64,000 bases of DNA from Bin87 sp965203195 (GTDB lineage Bacteria; Chloroflexota; Dehalococcoidia; Lucifugimonadales; UBA3495): contig OZ241860.1 in assembly GCA_965203195.1 (NCBI GenBank), positions 1,488,001 to 1,552,000 on the forward strand. Reading direction: 5' to 3'. Below, one piece after another: positions 24,954-33,283 of this stretch; position 1 is the stretch's first letter; every line of letters starts with the position of its first letter. The notes beneath the pieces were generated by a model. The model worked only from the letters and a program-made list of their open reading frames with translations. It had not been told where the DNA came from and searched no databases. The position numbers were made by a program, and so were the translations under genes.

Positions 24954-26050
24954 TCCGCAAGGCGATACCCGCGCCCGTATCGGTATCCGTGTCCGTCATT
25001 CTGCTGGCGGTGGCGGCGCTGTTCGCCCTGGCCTGCGGGGGCGGCAGCCAACCGGAGACGGGGCCGGAGAGGCCGGCGTCGTCGCCGGCGGCCACGGGCG
25101 GCGCCGGAACGGCCACGGAAGGGGCACCGGCGCCGGATGCGCTCAATGTGGTGGCCACCGTTTCGCCCATCACCAGCATTGTGGAGAGCGTGGGCGGCGC
25201 GCGGATTAACCTGCGGGGGGTGGTGCCGGAAGGCGTCAATTCGCACACCTTTGAGCCGGCGCCTTCGGTGGCGGCCGTGCTGGCCGAAGCCGATCTGGTG
25301 TTTCTGAACGGCCTCTTTCTGGAGGAACCGACGCTGGAAATGGCGCAGGCCAACCGCAAGCCCGGCGCCGAAATCATCAGCCTGGGGGAGCGTACCATCA
25401 GCCCCGAGCAGTGGCAGTTTGACTTCTCTTTTCCCGAAGCGGGCGGCCATCCGAACCCGCATCTGTGGCCCGACCCGATGCTGGCGTTGCGCTACGCCGA
25501 AATCGTGCGGGACGAGCTGGCGGAACGGGACGCCGCCAACGCCGCCTACTATGACGCCAACTATGAGGCTTTCGCGGCCCGCATCGCCGCGCTGGATGCG
25601 GCCATCCGCGCCGGGGTGGCCACGGTGCCGCCGGGCAACCGCAAGCTGCTGACTTATCACGACTCGTGGGCGTACTTCGCGCAGCGTTACGGGCTGACGG
25701 TGATAGGGGCGGTGCAGCCGTCGGACTTTTCGGAACCGTCGGCGCGGGAAGTGGCGGGGCTGATACGGCAGATCAGGGCGGAAGGCATTCCCGCCGTGTT
25801 CGGCTCCGAGGTGTTTCCCAGCGACGTGATGCAGACTATCGCCGCCGAGGCGGGGGCCGCCTATGTTGACGAGTTGAGCGACGACGACCTGCCCGGCGGC
25901 CCGGGCGAGGCGCAGCACAGCTACCTGGGGCTGGCGGTGTCCAATATGCGGATTATGCTGCCGGCGCTGGGGGGCGACGCCTCGGCCCTGGACGATGTGG
26001 ATGTGAGCCCGGTTTTCACCGGGGCGTCCCGCGCCGTTTATCCTCAATAA
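24950..26050 (+). CDS. znuA: Zinc ABC transporter substrate-binding lipoprotein (ZnuA/TroA type)
   Basis: From ATG 24950 the product is 366 residues. A lipoprotein signal ends LFALAC with C29 as lipidation site, followed by a Ser/Gly/Pro linker. The cluster A-I metal-binding domain has LNVVATVSPITSIVESVGG, then GVNSHTFEPAPS, HPNPHLWPDP and LLTYHDSWAYFAQRYGL with three His ligands. The fourth ligand likely comes from GSEVFPSDVM or the YVDELSDDD region. It captures zinc (or manganese) for ZnuBC. There is no long His-rich loop, but the downstream ATPase has one. Confidence 0.88.
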   Translation: MIRKAIPAPVSVSVSVILLAVAALFALACGGGSQPETGPERPASSPAATGGAGTATEGAPAPDALNVVATVSPITSIVESVGGARINLRGVVPEGVNSHTFEPAPSVAAVLAEADLVFLNGLFLEEPTLEMAQANRKPGAEIISLGERTISPEQWQFDFSFPEAGGHPNPHLWPDPMLALRYAEIVRDELAERDAANAAYYDANYEAFAARIAALDAAIRAGVATVPPGNRKLLTYHDSWAYFAQRYGLTVIGAVQPSDFSEPSAREVAGLIRQIRAEGIPAVFGSEVFPSDVMQTIAAEAGAAYVDELSDDDLPGGPGEAQHSYLGLAVSNMRIMLPALGGDASALDDVDVSPVFTGASRAVYPQ

Positions 26051-26052
26051 CG

Positions 26053-26140
26053 GATTGGCAGCAACCATAGATTGGCAGCAACAGACCGGCGCCAATCAGC
26101 GGACCGGCATCAATCAACAGACCGGCATCAACAGACCGAC
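26053..26140 (+). repeat. Short direct repeats between znuA and znuC
   Basis: GATTGGCAGCAAC occurs at 26053 and 26070. From 26081 an 18-bp unit (ACAGACCGGCATCAATCA and variants) repeats about 3.3 times. The length is a multiple of three and the frame of the ATPase gene stays open through it from a TTG at 26072, so it could encode a repeated DRHQST-like N-terminal extension if that start is used. Confidence 0.6.
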
Positions 26141-26179
26141 CGAGGCAACAGGGCCGCCGGAGCCGGCGACAGAAACGCT

Positions 26180-27277
26180 ATGCTGCATCCCCCGGAACTG
26201 GAACACTTGCACCGCCCCGACCCCGACGCCCGTCCGGTGGTGGAGCTGGTGGGCGTGACGGCCGGCTACCACAAGACGCCGGTGCTGCGGGATGTTGACC
26301 TGTGCGTGATGCCCGGGGATTTTGTGGGGCTGCTGGGGCCCAGCGGCTCGGGGAAAACGACGCTGCTGCGCACGATTCTGGGCGCGGCGGAGGTGCAGGC
26401 CGGGGAAGCGCGGCTCTACGACCGGCCCCTGCGGAGAGGGCGTTTCGGGCCGGGGCGGCGGGCGCGGGCCGGGTATGTGCCGCAGCTGGAGACGATTGAC
26501 TGGAACTTCCCGGTGACGGTTGAGGAAGCGGTGATGATGGGGCGCACGATGTCCAACGCGCTGTTCCCGTGGTTCCGGCGGCAGGAACGGGAGCTGGCGC
26601 AGGATATGATGTTGCGGCTGGGCATAGACGGGCTGGCCGGGCGGCATATCCGGGAGCTGTCGGGAGGGCAGCAGCAGCGGGTTTTTCTGGCGCGGGCGCT
26701 GGTGAGCAACCCGGAGCTGCTGCTGCTGGACGAGCCTACTTCCGGGGTTGATGTCAAGACGCGGGACGATGTGATGCATCTGCTGCACGACCTGAATCAC
26801 GCCGGGGTGACGATTATCCTGACGACTCATGAAATTAATGCGGTAGCGGCGCATCTGCCGCGGATTGTGGGTCTGAACGGCAGCATTGTGGCCGACGGGC
26901 CGCCGCACCGGGTGATTGCGCCGCACATTCTGCGGGAGGTGTACGGGACGGAGATGCCGGTGATTCAATATCACGGGATGACGCTGGTGGCGGAGAGCGC
27001 GCATTTTTGGATTGACCGCAACGGGGCGGGCGGGGAACCGCTGGCGACGGTGCCGGACGACAGCCACCTGGCGCCGACGCTGGCGCACCGGCATCCGACG
27101 GCGGCGAATGTGCCGGCCCATCATCACCATAGCGACCGGGACAGCGACCGGAACGACCAGCAGCGGGAGCATCAGCATAACGCCGGGGCGGGCGGGCAGC
27201 CGGCGGGCCGGGCGTGGCGCCGCCGGACGCCGGATGTCGCCGGGGCTGGTTCCGGCGCCGGGGACGGAGACGCCTGA
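26180..27277 (+). CDS. znuC: Zinc ABC transporter ATP-binding protein with His-rich tail
   Basis: From ATG 26180 the product is 365 residues. Walker A is GPSGSGKT (53-60), the signature is LSGGQQQR (160-167), and Walker B is LLLLDEPTSGVD, followed by TTHE. The last hundred residues extend beyond the usual 250-residue ZnuC. They contain PAHHHHSDRDSDRNDQQREHQH, a plausible zinc-binding sensor or store. The start is uncertain: the upstream TTG at 26072 keeps the same frame. It energises ZnuB. Confidence 0.88.
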   Translation: MLHPPELEHLHRPDPDARPVVELVGVTAGYHKTPVLRDVDLCVMPGDFVGLLGPSGSGKTTLLRTILGAAEVQAGEARLYDRPLRRGRFGPGRRARAGYVPQLETIDWNFPVTVEEAVMMGRTMSNALFPWFRRQERELAQDMMLRLGIDGLAGRHIRELSGGQQQRVFLARALVSNPELLLLDEPTSGVDVKTRDDVMHLLHDLNHAGVTIILTTHEINAVAAHLPRIVGLNGSIVADGPPHRVIAPHILREVYGTEMPVIQYHGMTLVAESAHFWIDRNGAGGEPLATVPDDSHLAPTLAHRHPTAANVPAHHHHSDRDSDRNDQQREHQHNAGAGGQPAGRAWRRRTPDVAGAGSGAGDGDA

Positions 27278-27296
27278 CGGCGGGGCGTAGCATAGC

Positions 27297-28166
27297 ATGG
27301 CGCTGCTGGAACCTTTTGAGTTCGGTTTTTTTGTCCGCGCGGTTATCGCCGCCGGGCTGGTGGGAGGACTGTGCGGGCTGATGGGCGTCTACATTGTGCT
27401 GCGGGGGATGGCGTACATCGGGCATGGCCTGTCTCACGCCATTTTTGGCGGGGCGGTGGTGAGCTGGATTATGTCCATCAACTTTTTTGTGGGCGCCACC
27501 GTGTGGGGGTTTCTGTCGGCGCTGCTCATTGCCTGGACGACGCGGAAAAACCCGATCGGCTCCGACGCCGCCATCGGCATTGTTACCACCGCCAGTTTTG
27601 CGCTGGGCATCGCCATCATCAGTCGGTACGAGAGTTTTACCCGCGATTTCGAGGCGTCGCTGTGGGGCAGCATACTGGGGGTGGACGGGGGCGACCTGGC
27701 GGCGATTGCCATTGTGTCGGCGATTGTGGCCGCCGCGTTTTTTGTGGCCTACAAGCTGTTTCTGTTCGCTACATTTGACGCCGATGTGGCGCAGTTTTAC
27801 GGGGTGCCGACGGCGTGGGTGGACACGCTGTTTTCGCTGCTGCTGGCCGGCACGGTGGTGGTGTCCATGCAGGTGCTGGGGGTGACGATGATTGCGGCGG
27901 CAGTGGTGATACCGCCGATTGTGGCCCGGCTGCTGACGAACAGTTTCGGCCGGATGACGCTGCTGTCCACGGGCATTGGCGTGGTTTGCGCCGTGTCGGG
28001 GATCTACATCAGCTATTTTGCGGATGTGTCGTCGGGGGCCAGCGTAGTGCTGTTATCGGCGGGGGTGTTTGTAGTAGTATTGGCGTGGTCCAAAATCCGG
28101 CGGCGGGCGGCGAAGGGCGGCGGGCTGGCGCGTTTGCCGCGGGAACCGGGCGGCGCCTTTGAGTAG
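27297..28166 (+). CDS. znuB: Zinc ABC transporter permease (ZnuB type)
   Basis: The 289-residue protein has about eight or nine hydrophobic segments and the ABC-3 family motifs GLMGVYIVLRGMAYIGHGLSHAIFGG and QVLGVTMIAAAVVIPPIVARLL. It forms the membrane channel for zinc import with ZnuA and ZnuC. It begins 19 bases after znuC, consistent with an operon. No lesions are visible. Confidence 0.9.
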   Translation: MALLEPFEFGFFVRAVIAAGLVGGLCGLMGVYIVLRGMAYIGHGLSHAIFGGAVVSWIMSINFFVGATVWGFLSALLIAWTTRKNPIGSDAAIGIVTTASFALGIAIISRYESFTRDFEASLWGSILGVDGGDLAAIAIVSAIVAAAFFVAYKLFLFATFDADVAQFYGVPTAWVDTLFSLLLAGTVVVSMQVLGVTMIAAAVVIPPIVARLLTNSFGRMTLLSTGIGVVCAVSGIYISYFADVSSGASVVLLSAGVFVVVLAWSKIRRRAAKGGGLARLPREPGGAFE

Positions 28167-28278
28167 CCCGCAGTTTCCGGGGCCGCCAACGGGGCCGGTT
28201 TCAGTTCCCTTTCGCACGGTTCCGGGTTCCGTTTGACGGGGCCGACCGACCGCCGCAGCGAGGCCAGAGGAGGGCGCT

Positions 28279-29838
28279 ATGGCGCACGCACATCATCACG
28301 CAATGCCTCCGGTAGTGGAGGGGCGCACCGGGTTTCGCCGGGGGGCCGCCTTTATCATCGGCGGGCTGACCAGCGGACACGGGGTGTTTCACTGGGTGGC
28401 GCAGAGTTTCATTGTGGTTCTGCCCGAGGTGCGGGATCTGCTGCTGGGGGGCAGCACCATTGCCGCCACCAGCATTCAGTCGACGCGGGAGATCGCGTCG
28501 GGGGTGGTATCGCTGCCCGGCGGGGTGCTGACGGATGCGCTGCGGCGCTACTGGGGCTGGGTGATGGCCATCTGCATGGCGCTGTTCGGGGTGGGCTGGC
28601 TGCTGATGGCGGCGGCGGGGTGGCAGCTGCCGGGCAGCGCCTGGCTGGTGTCGGCGGAGGCGGCGGGCGGCGCCGGGGGGACGGCGTTCAACCCGCTGGG
28701 GTACGCGCTGCTGCTCGCCGGTATGGCGATAGTGGCAGTGGCGGCGTCGGTGTGGCACCTGCCGGCCATGGCGGCGCTGTCGTCGCATTTCGCCCACCGG
28801 CGGGGGTCGGTGCTGTCGTTTCACGGCGTGGGCGGCAATGTGGGTGATGTGCTGGGGCCGTTTCTGACGGGCTTTCTGCTGCTGACGCTGACCTGGCAGG
28901 CGGTGATTACCATCTATGCCGCCGTGCCGATCTTCCTGGCGTTTCTGGTGTTCTGGGCGTTCCGGGACATTGGGCACCGGGCGCAGGCGGCGGCGACGGC
29001 CGGGGAACGCCCGGCGAATACGATGCGGATGCAGCTGGATGAGACGAGAGTGCTCATTCGCAACCCCCGGATGTGGGCGATTACCGGCGTGGCCGGGCTG
29101 CGGGGGATGGCGTACATCGGGTTTATCACGGTGCTGCCGCTGTATCTGGCGGACGAGCTGGGGCTGGCGCGGGACGGCGGAGGCGCGGGTTCCGGGCTGG
29201 CCGATTTCCTGGGGCTGGACGCCTTCGGGGGCGTGGCGATACGGGGCGGACTGGTGGCGCTGCTGGTGCTGGTGGGGATATTCGCCAGCCCGGTGATGGG
29301 CTATCTGTCGGACCGGCTGGGGCGCAAGGTGGTGCTGGTGCCGGGGATGGCGTTTCTGGCGGTGGTAACGCTGCTGATGGCGCCCTACGGGGACAACCTG
29401 GCGGTGATGACCGTGCTGCTGGCGGCGCTGGGGCTGTTTTTGTACAGCGACCAGCCGATTTTGACGGCGGCGGCGATGGACATTGTGCGGGAAGGCACGG
29501 CGGCCACGACGCTGGGGCTGCTGTCCACCTCGCGGTTTGTGTTGAGCGCCATATCGCCGATCATCGCGGGGTGGCTGTACAACTACGATGCGGCGAACCT
29601 GTTTTACTACACGGCGGGGCTGTATGTGGTGGCGGCGCTGGTGCTGCTGTCGGTGCGGCTGCCCCGGCCGGCGGTGGCGCATAGCGATGGGCATCACGGC
29701 GGCGGACACGGGCACAGCGGCGGTGGGCATCATGGGGAGCATGGCGGCGAAGGCGGCCATGGGGACGGGCATGGTCATCACGGCGACCACGGGCGTGGGC
29801 ATAACCACGGGGAAGGCGGCGGCCACCGGCATCACTAG
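28279..29838 (+). CDS. MFS transporter with histidine-rich N- and C-termini
   Basis: The 519-residue protein has twelve predicted hydrophobic segments and MFS loops such as SDRLGRKVVLVPGM (the motif A type) and HRRGSVLSFHGVGGNVGDV. The N-terminus is AHAHHHAMPP. The last ~50 residues are almost only His, Gly, Glu and Asp (GHHGGGHGHSGGGHH and on), a metal-binding tail. It follows znuB by 112 bases on the same strand. Substrate is unknown; a metal or metal-chelate carrier is inferred from the tails and position. Confidence 0.82.
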   Translation: MAHAHHHAMPPVVEGRTGFRRGAAFIIGGLTSGHGVFHWVAQSFIVVLPEVRDLLLGGSTIAATSIQSTREIASGVVSLPGGVLTDALRRYWGWVMAICMALFGVGWLLMAAAGWQLPGSAWLVSAEAAGGAGGTAFNPLGYALLLAGMAIVAVAASVWHLPAMAALSSHFAHRRGSVLSFHGVGGNVGDVLGPFLTGFLLLTLTWQAVITIYAAVPIFLAFLVFWAFRDIGHRAQAAATAGERPANTMRMQLDETRVLIRNPRMWAITGVAGLRGMAYIGFITVLPLYLADELGLARDGGGAGSGLADFLGLDAFGGVAIRGGLVALLVLVGIFASPVMGYLSDRLGRKVVLVPGMAFLAVVTLLMAPYGDNLAVMTVLLAALGLFLYSDQPILTAAAMDIVREGTAATTLGLLSTSRFVLSAISPIIAGWLYNYDAANLFYYTAGLYVVAALVLLSVRLPRPAVAHSDGHHGGGHGHSGGGHHGEHGGEGGHGDGHGHHGDHGRGHNHGEGGGHRHH

Positions 29839-29902
29839 ACGACAGGGACTGGCGCATCATTAGCCGGCATCGCCGGCGGGAGGCCGGGGGTAGTTATAAG
29901 GA

Positions 29903-29934
29903 ATGCCGGGGCGAATGGTCATTCGCCCCGGCAT
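29903..29934. terminator. Bidirectional hairpin between the MFS and cupin genes
   Basis: ATGCCGGGGCGAATG and its reverse complement form a 15-bp stem almost without loop. It lies between converging stops at 29838 and 29963 and is followed by ATTGTT, so it likely ends both transcripts. Confidence 0.75.
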
Positions 29935-29962
29935 ATTGTTGAGCCGGCGCCCGGCGGGCGGG

Positions 29963-30325
29963 TCAGGCTTCGGTCTGCTCGGTCTGGCTGCCCTTGACGG
30001 TGATGGTGATGTGGGACATAGCGGTGGCGTCGGGGGCGCCGTGCCAGTGGTCCTCGCCGGCGGGGATGATGGCGACGTCGCCCTCGGCGACCTCAACGAC
30101 TTCGTCGCGGGTGGCGACTTTGCCGACGCCTTCGGTGACGATGAGGATCTGGTCGCCGCTGTGCTTGTGGAACTTGTTGCGGACGCCGGCGCCGAAATGG
30201 ACGATGCCGAAGTTGAAGTTGTTGCTGTCGTCGGGGTCCAGGATGGCCTGGCGGCCGACGGGGCCGGTAAAGAGGGGGGCGGTGCCTTCGGTGCGTTCCA
30301 CCTGGGACATTTTGACGATTTTCAT
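29963..30325 (-). CDS. Small cupin-domain protein (paralogue of 12047-12421)
   Basis: The 120-residue protein reads IVHFGAGVRNKFHKHSGDQILIVTEGVGKV, then EGDVAIIPAGEDHWHGA and MSHITITVKG. The His-x-His...Gln...His pattern is the cupin metal site. It matches the cupin at 12047-12421 through the DQIL-V-T, HWHGA and HITIT segments, so the two are paralogues. Function unknown; such small cupins are often associated with oxidative or sugar metabolism. Confidence 0.86.
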   Translation of the reverse strand: MKIVKMSQVERTEGTAPLFTGPVGRQAILDPDDSNNFNFGIVHFGAGVRNKFHKHSGDQILIVTEGVGKVATRDEVVEVAEGDVAIIPAGEDHWHGAPDATAMSHITITVKGSQTEQTEA

Positions 30326-31491
30326 TGCTGCGTGGTACCTCCGGGTAGGGGATGAGGGATTGGGAATGCGGCGTCAATGATAACCCGTTGCGGTTATGTC
30401 GTCTAGGGCGTCTGGTGAAATCGCCGGTCGTTCCGGCTGGGGCCGAAATCGGGAACAGGCGCCGTCGCTTCACGGCGCGGCGCTTACTTATCCTGGGAGC
30501 AGGATGCCCGGATGCCGGCGGGCGCCGGAGCGACGGGCGGTTATGCTGCGCCGCCGGAGCGACGGGCAAAATGCGTTTGACGACGCGCCTTGATGCACTG
30601 GCGCGGCTTAATTCACGGGCGGTTCCGGTCAGGAAGGGGGTTCCGGCGGGCGGGGACATCGCGGCGGCGGGCGGCAGCAGGTGGGCAGTGGCAAGGCGGT
30701 TGTCATTGGAAGGCGGCTCCTTTTCGGCGGGTTAGACGATTGACGGTTGATGATTGGCGAAGGATGATTAGGGACACCGGGGGGTTGTCCGGGCAAACCG
30801 GAGTTGCCAGGTTGTCGGCGCTACGGCCTGAGAGCGTAACGCGTGAGTTTCGTCCTAGTTTTCCGTGTCCCGGACGGACTTGCGGCAAGCAAGAACAGGT
30901 TCAGGGCCTGCTCCGGCGAGCCGGTTGGGTCATCCGGCACGGCACGGTGGTGACACCCGCTGGCTGGCACAGAACTACACGGGCCGCACGATACATACAG
31001 CGACGGAGCAGGACCAGCTGCATAGTGAATTCCGACAAGGGTTAGGCCGTTTCCTGGCGGGCCGGCCAGCCCGAACTTTCCCCCGGTGTGGGTGTGATGC
31101 GGTTGGTAGGCTGGTGGGCGCCGCTGACCAGCGGCGCCCACGCAGCCATTTGATAGCGTGACGCGGTTGAGTGATCGTCGGTCGGTGGACAGGGTTGTCC
31201 GGTTGGGTCGACACGAAAGCAAGCCTGTTGCCGCCGCGCTGCCCGTCGTACGCCGGGAGTGGTGGCGGTGGCCGTCCGGTGTAGCGCGCTAGAAAGCTTT
31301 GCCGGCGGCCGGGCTGCTTTACCCGTGTATCAGCATAGTGTACGGGTGTTCAGAGGCGCAAGGGGCGGGGTGTCACCGATTCGCGGCCAATTTTAAATTC
31401 GGGCGGGCGGATTGGGCGGCGGACGTAATGCGGGCATCCGGGCGGGCTGATGCGGCGGGCGGCGGGCGCGCAAATGGGCGGCGTATTCCGG
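30326..31491. other. Long region without a convincing gene
   Basis: About 1.17 kb. Frames here (for example 30590-31045 plus and 30821-31222 minus) lack ribosome sites and recognisable domains and look like random Arg/Pro/Gly-rich readings. G+C is somewhat lower and more even than in flanking genes around 30730-31250. A CTAGGGCGT at 30403 resembles the tip of the IS5-family element at 5718, so part of it could be element debris. A strong hairpin is at 31114-31141. A structured RNA cannot be excluded, but I matched none (no RNase P, tmRNA, SRP or 6S landmarks). Confidence 0.4.
31114..31141. repeat. Perfect 12-bp hairpin in a non-coding region
   Basis: GTGGGCGCCGCT pairs with AGCGGCGCCCAC around a GACC loop. 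No T-run follows on the plus strand, so terminator function is uncertain; it may be part of a structured RNA. Confidence 0.6.
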
Positions 31492-31520
31492 TTGCGATAT
31501 GCCGCAGCCCCTGTTATAAT
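31492..31520 (+). promoter_or_regulatory. Promoter of pepP
   Basis: TTGCGA (31492-31497) and a perfect TATAAT (31515-31520) are 17 bases apart, about 48 bases upstream of the ATG at 31568. Confidence 0.75.
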
Positions 31521-31567
31521 GCCGGTTGTGGACAGGCCCCGGAACGCTGGCGCAAGGTCGCTTCGCT

Positions 31568-32905
31568 ATGAATAACCATCTCCCGGCAATCCAGCCTCGC
31601 GAGTTCGGCCGCCGGCGGCGGCGGCTGATGGATTCGCTTTCCGGCGGGGCCATTATCCTGACGGCGGGGCACGATGCGGCCCGCAACAACGATGTTGACC
31701 ACGAGTACCGGCAGCCGTCGGCTTTCTGGTATCTGACCGGGTTTGACGAACCGGACGCCGTAGCCGTGCTGCGGCCGGGATCGCACACGCCGTACACGCT
31801 GTTCGTACGTCCTTATGACCCCACTTTTGAGATTTGGGTGGGATACCGGGCCGGGGTGCGGGGTGCGGTGGGGCCGCTGGGGGCCAACGCCTCCTATCCG
31901 GTGGAACGGCTGGAGACGCAGCTGCCGAAGCTGCTGGCGGAGTACGACACCATTTACTACGCACTGGGCAGCGACGAGCGTCTGGACGGCATTATTTCCC
32001 GGCTGGTGAAACAGCGGCGGCGGATGGCGCAACGGGGCGTGAAAAGTGTGCGCCGGATTGAGGATCCGACGGCGCAGATTGACCTGATGCGGCAGATTAA
32101 GACGGAGGACGAAATCAGCCTGCTGCAACGCGCCATTGACATTACGGCGCAGGGGTTTGAGGCGGCGATGCGGACGGCGGCGCCGGGGGTGTACGAGTAC
32201 GAGGTGCAGGCGGCAATGGAGGAGTCGTTCCGGCGGCACGGGTCGCCGCGCAACGGGTATCCGTCAATTGTGGCCGGGGGCGCCAACGCCTGCACGCTGC
32301 ACTACATCCGCAACCGGGATGCGCTGGGGGATGACGACCTGCTGCTGATTGACGCCGGGGCGGAATATGGGTACTACACCGCCGATGTGACGCGCACCTG
32401 GCCGGTGTCGGGCAAGTTCACGGGGCCGCAGCGGGCGATTTATGACCTGGCGCTGGAGGCGCAACGGCAGGCGATTGCCGCCGTCAAGCCCGGCGCCGGG
32501 TTTGACGATGTCCATAAAATCGCCACCAAGGCCCTGGTTCAGGGGCTGATCGACCTGGACATAATGCAGGGCAACGCCGATGACATTGTGTCCGGCGGGG
32601 GCTACCGGGATTATTATATGCACGGCACTTCGCACTGGCTGGGGCTGGATGTGCATGACGCGGGGCCGTACCGGGACGAGCAGGGGCAGGTGCGGCTGCG
32701 TCCGGGGATGGTGCTGACGGTGGAGCCGGGGCTGTATTTTGGCCCGCTGGCGCGGCAGACGCCGGCAGCCTACCGGGGCATCGGGGTGCGGATTGAGGAC
32801 GATGTGCTGGTCACCGAGGACGGTTGCCGGTCGCTGTCGGAGGCCATACCGAAGGAGGCGTCCGAGCTGGAGGCCATTGTGTCGGACGGGCGGCGGGGGA
32901 AATGA
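31568..32905 (+). CDS. pepP: Xaa-Pro aminopeptidase (M24B, PepP type)
   Basis: From ATG 31568 the product is 445 residues. The N-terminal AMP_N domain has GGAIILTAGHDAARNNDVDHEYRQPSAFWYLTGFDEPDA in shorter runs. The pita-bread catalytic domain carries the five metal ligands: D in LLLIDAGAEYG and in TADVTRTWP, H in MHGTSHWLGLDVHDAG, E in LTVEPGLYF and E in GVRIEDDVLVT. It removes an N-terminal residue preceding proline. A consensus promoter precedes it and a hairpin with T-run follows, so it is monocistronic. Confidence 0.95.
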   Translation: MNNHLPAIQPREFGRRRRRLMDSLSGGAIILTAGHDAARNNDVDHEYRQPSAFWYLTGFDEPDAVAVLRPGSHTPYTLFVRPYDPTFEIWVGYRAGVRGAVGPLGANASYPVERLETQLPKLLAEYDTIYYALGSDERLDGIISRLVKQRRRMAQRGVKSVRRIEDPTAQIDLMRQIKTEDEISLLQRAIDITAQGFEAAMRTAAPGVYEYEVQAAMEESFRRHGSPRNGYPSIVAGGANACTLHYIRNRDALGDDDLLLIDAGAEYGYYTADVTRTWPVSGKFTGPQRAIYDLALEAQRQAIAAVKPGAGFDDVHKIATKALVQGLIDLDIMQGNADDIVSGGGYRDYYMHGTSHWLGLDVHDAGPYRDEQGQVRLRPGMVLTVEPGLYFGPLARQTPAAYRGIGVRIEDDVLVTEDGCRSLSEAIPKEASELEAIVSDGRRGK

Positions 32906-33078
32906 TGCGGGCGGCAATCAGGCATAAACCGCCGGCGGGCCCGGCGTCGCCGGCCCGGAAAGGGGAGGCGACGGCGGAGGTTAGGCGCCCCATTGCGGCG
33001 GCAGCAGCAGGGGCGGCGTCACCGGACAGCACAGCGCCTGCTGTCAACGGCCCCGCCGGGGCATTGCTATTTTCTGTT

Positions 33079-33105
33079 ACGGGGATATTTATCCCCGTTA
33101 TTTTT
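33079..33105 (+). terminator. Rho-independent terminator of pepP
   Basis: ACGGGGAT (33079-33086), loop ATTT, ATCCCCGT (33091-33098) then TATTTTTG. Stem plus T-rich tail is canonical. The rest of 32906-33283 has no supported gene. Confidence 0.85.
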
Positions 33106-33283
33106 GTGCCGGTCGCCGGGCAGGACGTCCGGGTGCCGGCGGGGGAACCGCCTCACCGGGAGGAATGCCTATAGAACAGGTATCGCACTACCGCAGATTG
33201 CGCCAAGCGTCACCCTATTCGGACCCGGATCAAGACCCAGCCCAATTGAACCCCGAACCCCCTTGCGAGGAGGAGGCGGAACG

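Noticed and set aside
28201..29835. 544-codon minus-strand frame rich in His, Arg and Pro across the MFS gene
   Set aside because: It mirrors the codon bias of the MFS gene and lacks any motif.
30590..31045. 151-codon plus-strand frame in the long gap
   Set aside because: Arg/Gly-rich with no ribosome site, domain or conserved motif; treated as non-coding.
30821..31222. 133-codon minus-strand frame in the same gap
   Set aside because: No start context and no recognisable family; overlaps the other frame and the hairpin.
33079..33105. GGGGAT...ATCCCC as a possible I-E repeat core
   Set aside because: It is a simple stem-loop with a T-run at the end of pepP, hence a terminator.
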